In this document: positions 5,055 to 7,917 of the stretch, piece by piece
Layout of the letters: every line of letters begins with the position of its first letter
Position numbering within the stretch: position 1 is the stretch's first letter
NCBI GenBank assembly: GCA_017631215.1
Contig: JAGBTR010000327.1
Location: 1 to 7,917 of the forward strand
DNA: 7,917 nt
Reading direction: 5' to 3'
Source of the DNA: Clostridia bacterium
Lineage (GTDB): Bacteria > Bacillota > Clostridia > Oscillospirales > CAG-272
Notes under the pieces: model-generated
The model's input: only the letters and a program-made list of their open reading frames with translations
Databases searched by the model: none
Told to the model about the DNA's origin: nothing
Position numbers and translations under genes: made by a program

Positions 5055-6452
5055 TCAGATGCTGTGGATGCCCTTCTCTGCATCAGCAGCGGTGGCATCG
5101 ATGCCGTACTTCTGCTGCTTGCGGTACTCAAAGAACTTGAGTGCGACCTGCTCGAAGAGTGCGTAGGAAAGGACGTCCTCGTCCTGCTCCAGATACTGAG
5201 GGATCTGTGCACGCAGCTCGTCAAGCTCGGGCTTGAGAGCGTCAGCGGGGCGACCGGTAATCAGCTCTGCATCGCCGATGATCTTCTTGACGAAGTCGGG
5301 ATCCATCGCAACGGGCGTCTTACCGTACTCACCGCGAACCATAGCGCGGAACTCCTTGGTGACCATCTTGTAACGCTCACCGTTGAGAACGTTGAACACA
5401 GCCTGCGTACCAACGATCTGCGACGTGGGCGTAACCAGAGGCGGATAACCTGCGTCAGCACGAACGCGCGGAACCTCCTCAAGCACAGCATCCAGAAGGT
5501 TTGCCTTACCGGCCTGCTTGAGCTGGGAAACGAGGTTGGACAGCATACCGCCGGGAACCTGGTTGATCAGCGCGTTGACGTTGACCTTCATAACCTTGGG
5601 ATCCATCAGGCCGTCAGCGAGGTACTTCTCACGCAGAGGCGTGAAGAACTTGGTGACCTCGTTGAGCTCGGTCAGATTGATACCCGTATCGTACTCGGTA
5701 CCTGCCAGAGCAGCGACGAGCGACTCGGTGGGCATATGCGAGGTACCCTGAGCCATAGGCGAGATAGCGGTATCGACCACGTCAACACCTGCCTCGATAG
5801 CCTTGATGGTGCTCATACTGGCAACGCCTGCGGTGTAGTGAGTGTGAAGCTGGATGGGCAGCTTGACCGTCTCCTTGAGCGCCTTGACGAGATCGTACGT
5901 CTCGTAGGGCAGCAGCAGACCTGCCATATCCTTGATACAGATGGAATCTGCACCCATCTCCTCCAGCTGCTTCGCGTAGTTGGTGTAGTACTCGAGGTCG
6001 TAAACGGGACCCGTGGTGTAGCTGATGGCCGCCTGAACGTGACCACCCTCCTTACGGGTTGCCTTGATGGCCGTCTCGAGGTTGCGTGCATCGTTGAGTG
6101 CGTCGAAGATTCTCAGAATGTCGATACCGTTGGCAATCGACTTCTGCACGAAATACTCGACGACGTCGTCCGAATAGTGACGGTAGCCAAGGATGTTCTG
6201 ACCGCGGAACAGCATCTGCAGCTTGGTGTTCTTGACCTCTGCACGGATGGCGCGAAGTCTCTCCCAAGGATCCTCGTTCAGAAAACGCATACAAGCGTCA
6301 AAGGTTGCACCGCCCCATGCCTCGAGCGAGTAGTAGCCGATCTTGTCCATCTGCGAGAGAATGGGCAGCATCTGCTCGGTCGTCATACGCGTTGCGATCA
6401 GCGATTGGTGCGCGTCACGCAGGACGGTCTCTGTAACTTTTATCTTAGACAT
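5055..6452 (-). CDS. oadA: oxaloacetate decarboxylase subunit alpha (carboxyltransferase, no biotin domain)
   Basis: This 465-residue protein is of the pyruvate carboxylase subunit B / OadA carboxyltransferase family. It transfers the carboxyl group of oxaloacetate to biotin, releasing pyruvate. The HMGL-like TIM barrel carries LRDAHQS (11-17), FRGQNILGYRHY (82-93), CIKDMAGLL (172-180, with Lys174, the family's active-site lysine) and LHTHYTAG (202-209, metal-binding His203 and His205). PGGMLSNL (300-307) and the helical carboxylase-conserved region follow to about residue 440. Enterobacterial OadA is near 595 residues and ends in its own biotinyl domain. Here the chain stops at 465 without a biotinyl MKM motif, and the carrier is encoded separately at the right edge. 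The start is supported by AAAGGAT (about 6461-6467) 9 nt upstream. It lies 26 nt after oadB, is last in the operon, and is followed directly by a terminator. Pyruvate carboxylase subunit B is the main alternative, but linkage to oadB argues for the sodium pump. Confidence 0.93.
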   Translation of the reverse strand: MSKIKVTETVLRDAHQSLIATRMTTEQMLPILSQMDKIGYYSLEAWGGATFDACMRFLNEDPWERLRAIRAEVKNTKLQMLFRGQNILGYRHYSDDVVEYFVQKSIANGIDILRIFDALNDARNLETAIKATRKEGGHVQAAISYTTGPVYDLEYYTNYAKQLEEMGADSICIKDMAGLLLPYETYDLVKALKETVKLPIQLHTHYTAGVASMSTIKAIEAGVDVVDTAISPMAQGTSHMPTESLVAALAGTEYDTGINLTELNEVTKFFTPLREKYLADGLMDPKVMKVNVNALINQVPGGMLSNLVSQLKQAGKANLLDAVLEEVPRVRADAGYPPLVTPTSQIVGTQAVFNVLNGERYKMVTKEFRAMVRGEYGKTPVAMDPDFVKKIIGDAELITGRPADALKPELDELRAQIPQYLEQDEDVLSYALFEQVALKFFEYRKQQKYGIDATAADAEKGIHSI

Positions 6453-6478
6453 ATCATTTGATCCTTTCTATTAAGTAA

Positions 6479-7669
6479 TCAGAACGCCCACGACAGGAAC
6501 ACACCTGCCGCGACCGCCGAGCCGATAACGCCGGCGACGTTGGGACCCATCGCGTGCATGAGCAGGAAGTTGGAGGGATCCTCCTTCTGACCGACCTTCT
6601 GTGCGACACGTGCCGCCATAGGAACGGCAGACACACCGGCAGAGCCGATCAGCGGGTTGATCTTACCGCCCGAGAGCACGTTCATGATCTTCGCCGTCAG
6701 CAGACCGCCGATGGTCGAGATGATGAACGCCGCCAGACCGCAGGCGATGATGAGCACCGTCTGGCCCTTGAGGAAGTTCTCAGCGGTAGCCGTTGCACCG
6801 ACCGAGATACCGAGGAAGATGGTGACGATATTGATCAGCTCGTTCTGCGCCGTCTTGGAAAGACGCTCGGTCACGCCACACACGTTGAGCAAATTACCGA
6901 ACATCAGGCATCCGATCAGCGTCAGCGCGCTGGGAACGATCAGACCGACAACAGCCGTGACGAGCACGGGGAAGACGATCTTCTCGACCTTGGAGACCTC
7001 ACGCAGGTTGCCCATCTTGATGGAGCGCTCCTTCTTGGTGGTGAGCATCTTCATGAAGGGGGGCTGGATCATGGGGATCAGCGCCATGTAGCTATATGCG
7101 GCAATGGCGATGGCGGGAAGAAGTCCCGACGCCAGGATCTTAGTGACGAGGATTGCAGTAGGGCCGTCTGCGCCGCCGATAATACCGATGGCTGCAGCCT
7201 CCTGAGGGGTGAACTGACCCGAGATGAGTGCCAGAGCAAAGGCAACGAACACACCAAGCTGCGCACCTGCACCAATCAGCAGGCTCTTGGGGTTAGCGAT
7301 CAGGGGGGTAAAGTCGGTCATTGCACCGATGCCGATGAAGATCAGGCAGGGATAGATGCCGAGCTTAACGCCCAGGTAAAGAAGGTCAAGGAAACCGCCC
7401 TCGTGAACGACTTGGTCGTAATCCACCACCGCCTCAGTAAACCAATCGGCGTGGAAGATCTCGGCGCCGGGCAGGTTGGTCAGCAGCATACCGATCGCGA
7501 TGGGCAAGAGCAGCAGCGGCTCAAAGCCCTTGGCGATGGCAAGATAGACCAGCACGCCGGCGATGATGAACATCAGTACCGTCTTCCACCAATTGGGATT
7601 TTCGGCAAACAGCAGATACACGCCCGTTTCACGAAGAAAGTTTTCAAGGCTTAACAAAATTTCAGACAT
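6479..7669 (-). CDS. oadB: sodium ion-translocating decarboxylase subunit beta (OadB)
   Basis: This 396-residue polytopic membrane protein catalyses decarboxylation of carboxybiotin coupled to Na+ export. Many hydrophobic segments are visible, including about 32-46, 49-65, 102-118, 130-150, 171-198, 229-260, 278-292, 304-325 and 375-395. Key family motifs are IGGADGPTAI (164-173, Asp168) and NPLIGSAGVSAVPMAARV (338-355, with Asn338 and Ser347). Asp168, Tyr194, Asn338 and Ser347 align by spacing with Asp203, Tyr229, Asn373 and Ser382, the functional residues known from Klebsiella OadB, so the pump should be functional. The family also includes the beta subunits of glutaconyl-CoA and methylmalonyl-CoA decarboxylases. 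The neighbouring pyruvate-type carboxyltransferase assigns this one to oxaloacetate. GAAAGGAT (7678-7685) lies 8 nt before the start. The gene is 41 nt after the carrier gene and 26 nt before oadA, in one operon whose promoter lies outside the window. Confidence 0.94.
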   Translation of the reverse strand: MSEILLSLENFLRETGVYLLFAENPNWWKTVLMFIIAGVLVYLAIAKGFEPLLLLPIAIGMLLTNLPGAEIFHADWFTEAVVDYDQVVHEGGFLDLLYLGVKLGIYPCLIFIGIGAMTDFTPLIANPKSLLIGAGAQLGVFVAFALALISGQFTPQEAAAIGIIGGADGPTAILVTKILASGLLPAIAIAAYSYMALIPMIQPPFMKMLTTKKERSIKMGNLREVSKVEKIVFPVLVTAVVGLIVPSALTLIGCLMFGNLLNVCGVTERLSKTAQNELINIVTIFLGISVGATATAENFLKGQTVLIIACGLAAFIISTIGGLLTAKIMNVLSGGKINPLIGSAGVSAVPMAARVAQKVGQKEDPSNFLLMHAMGPNVAGVIGSAVAAGVFLSWAF

Positions 7670-7710
7670 GATAGGGCATCCTTTCTTTCAGATTTGCAAG
7701 CAGGTCTCGC

Positions 7711-7917
7711 TTATGCCTTAATGGCGGCGATGACCTCATCGGTCTGAACGGATGCGCCCTTAGCCACCGAGATAGCGGCGACGGTGCCGTCGATGGGAGC
7801 GAAGATCTCGTTCTCCATCTTCATAGCCTCAAGGATGCAGATGATGTCGCCCTTCTTGACGGTATCGCCAACAGCGACGTTGAGCTTCATAATGGTACCG
7901 GGCATAGGAGCCTTGAC
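7711..7917 (-). CDS. biotin carboxyl carrier protein (biotinyl domain), 5' end beyond window
   Basis: The C-terminal 68 residues of a biotin/lipoyl-attachment domain protein are visible. The frame stays open to the window edge: the four residues before the first internal Met read VKAP, giving the typical VKAPMPGTI entry of a biotinyl domain, so the Met at 7905 is not the real start. LEAMKMENE carries the biotinylated lysine (codon 7821-7819). The rest of the fold (VGDTVKKGD and IDGTVAAI) is complete through the TAA at 7711. Upstream of the domain such proteins usually have a short Ala/Pro-rich linker and an N-terminal region, not visible here. It should shuttle the carboxyl group from the OadA active site to OadB in the membrane, replacing the biotin domain that this OadA lacks. 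An OadG-type small subunit would be expected upstream, off the window. Confidence 0.92.
   Translation of the reverse strand, partial: VKAPMPGTIMKLNVAVGDTVKKGDIICILEAMKMENEIFAPIDGTVAAISVAKGASVQTDEVIAAIKA

Noticed and set aside
4914..6461. 515-codon open frame on the plus strand opposite oadA
   Set aside because: It is an antisense shadow of oadA with low-complexity Leu/Val/Asp-rich translation, it runs through a terminator hairpin, and it has no ribosome binding site of note.
6554..7654. 366-codon plus-strand open frame opposite oadB
   Set aside because: Its translation is extremely rich in Asp, Gln, Arg and Gly, as expected from reading the complement of a hydrophobic membrane protein. The oadB assignment is secure.

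Overview
The window looks like chromosomal DNA of an anaerobic, probably gut-dwelling Clostridia-type Firmicute (Oscillospiraceae/Christensenellales-like). This is inferred from the gene set: a choloylglycine hydrolase of the bile salt hydrolase type, a biotin-dependent sodium-pumping oxaloacetate decarboxylase with a free-standing biotin carrier, strong AGGAGG-type ribosome binding sites, and GC-rich genes separated by AT-rich promoters and bidirectional terminators. No mobile element, CRISPR array, tRNA or rRNA was seen. All protein genes are on the minus strand except one AraC-type regulator.

Layout, left to right. Positions 1-200 are non-coding: small hairpins and a strong terminator. A choloylglycine hydrolase (201-1154, minus) follows. 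A 21-bp-stem terminator (1271-1318) separates it from a two-gene minus-strand operon: a xylose-isomerase-like sugar phosphate isomerase/epimerase (2155-3015), then a NagB-family sugar-phosphate deaminase/isomerase (1393-2151), which are translationally coupled. A divergent AraC-family regulator (3155-3985, plus) shares a compact promoter region with this operon. That region holds two back-to-back sigma-A promoters and a direct repeat spaced by two helical turns, so local control is likely. A shared terminator (3986-4024) separates the regulator from a convergent PhnP-like metallo-beta-lactamase hydrolase (4028-4849, minus), which has its own promoter. After another terminator (4999-5039) come three minus-strand genes transcribed from beyond the right edge: a biotin carrier protein (cut by the edge), the membrane beta subunit OadB and the carboxyltransferase OadA. 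Together they should decarboxylate oxaloacetate to pyruvate and export Na+.

The most unusual points are: (1) the regulator reading frame has a near-perfect Shine-Dalgarno but no ATG, GTG or TTG at the expected site, with ACG there instead; (2) the regulator / isomerase / NagB-like cassette looks like a self-contained amino-sugar or sugar-acid catabolic module of unassigned substrate, and its NagB-like member carries non-consensus residues at active-site positions; (3) the bile salt hydrolase homologue has Ser where classical enzymes have Asn82; (4) a 34-nt near-repeat of the 3' end of the nagB-like gene lies downstream of the hydrolase; (5) an inverted repeat encloses the -35 box of the PhnP-like gene. 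No wholly new system is demonstrated. The regulator cassette is the best candidate for undescribed biology.
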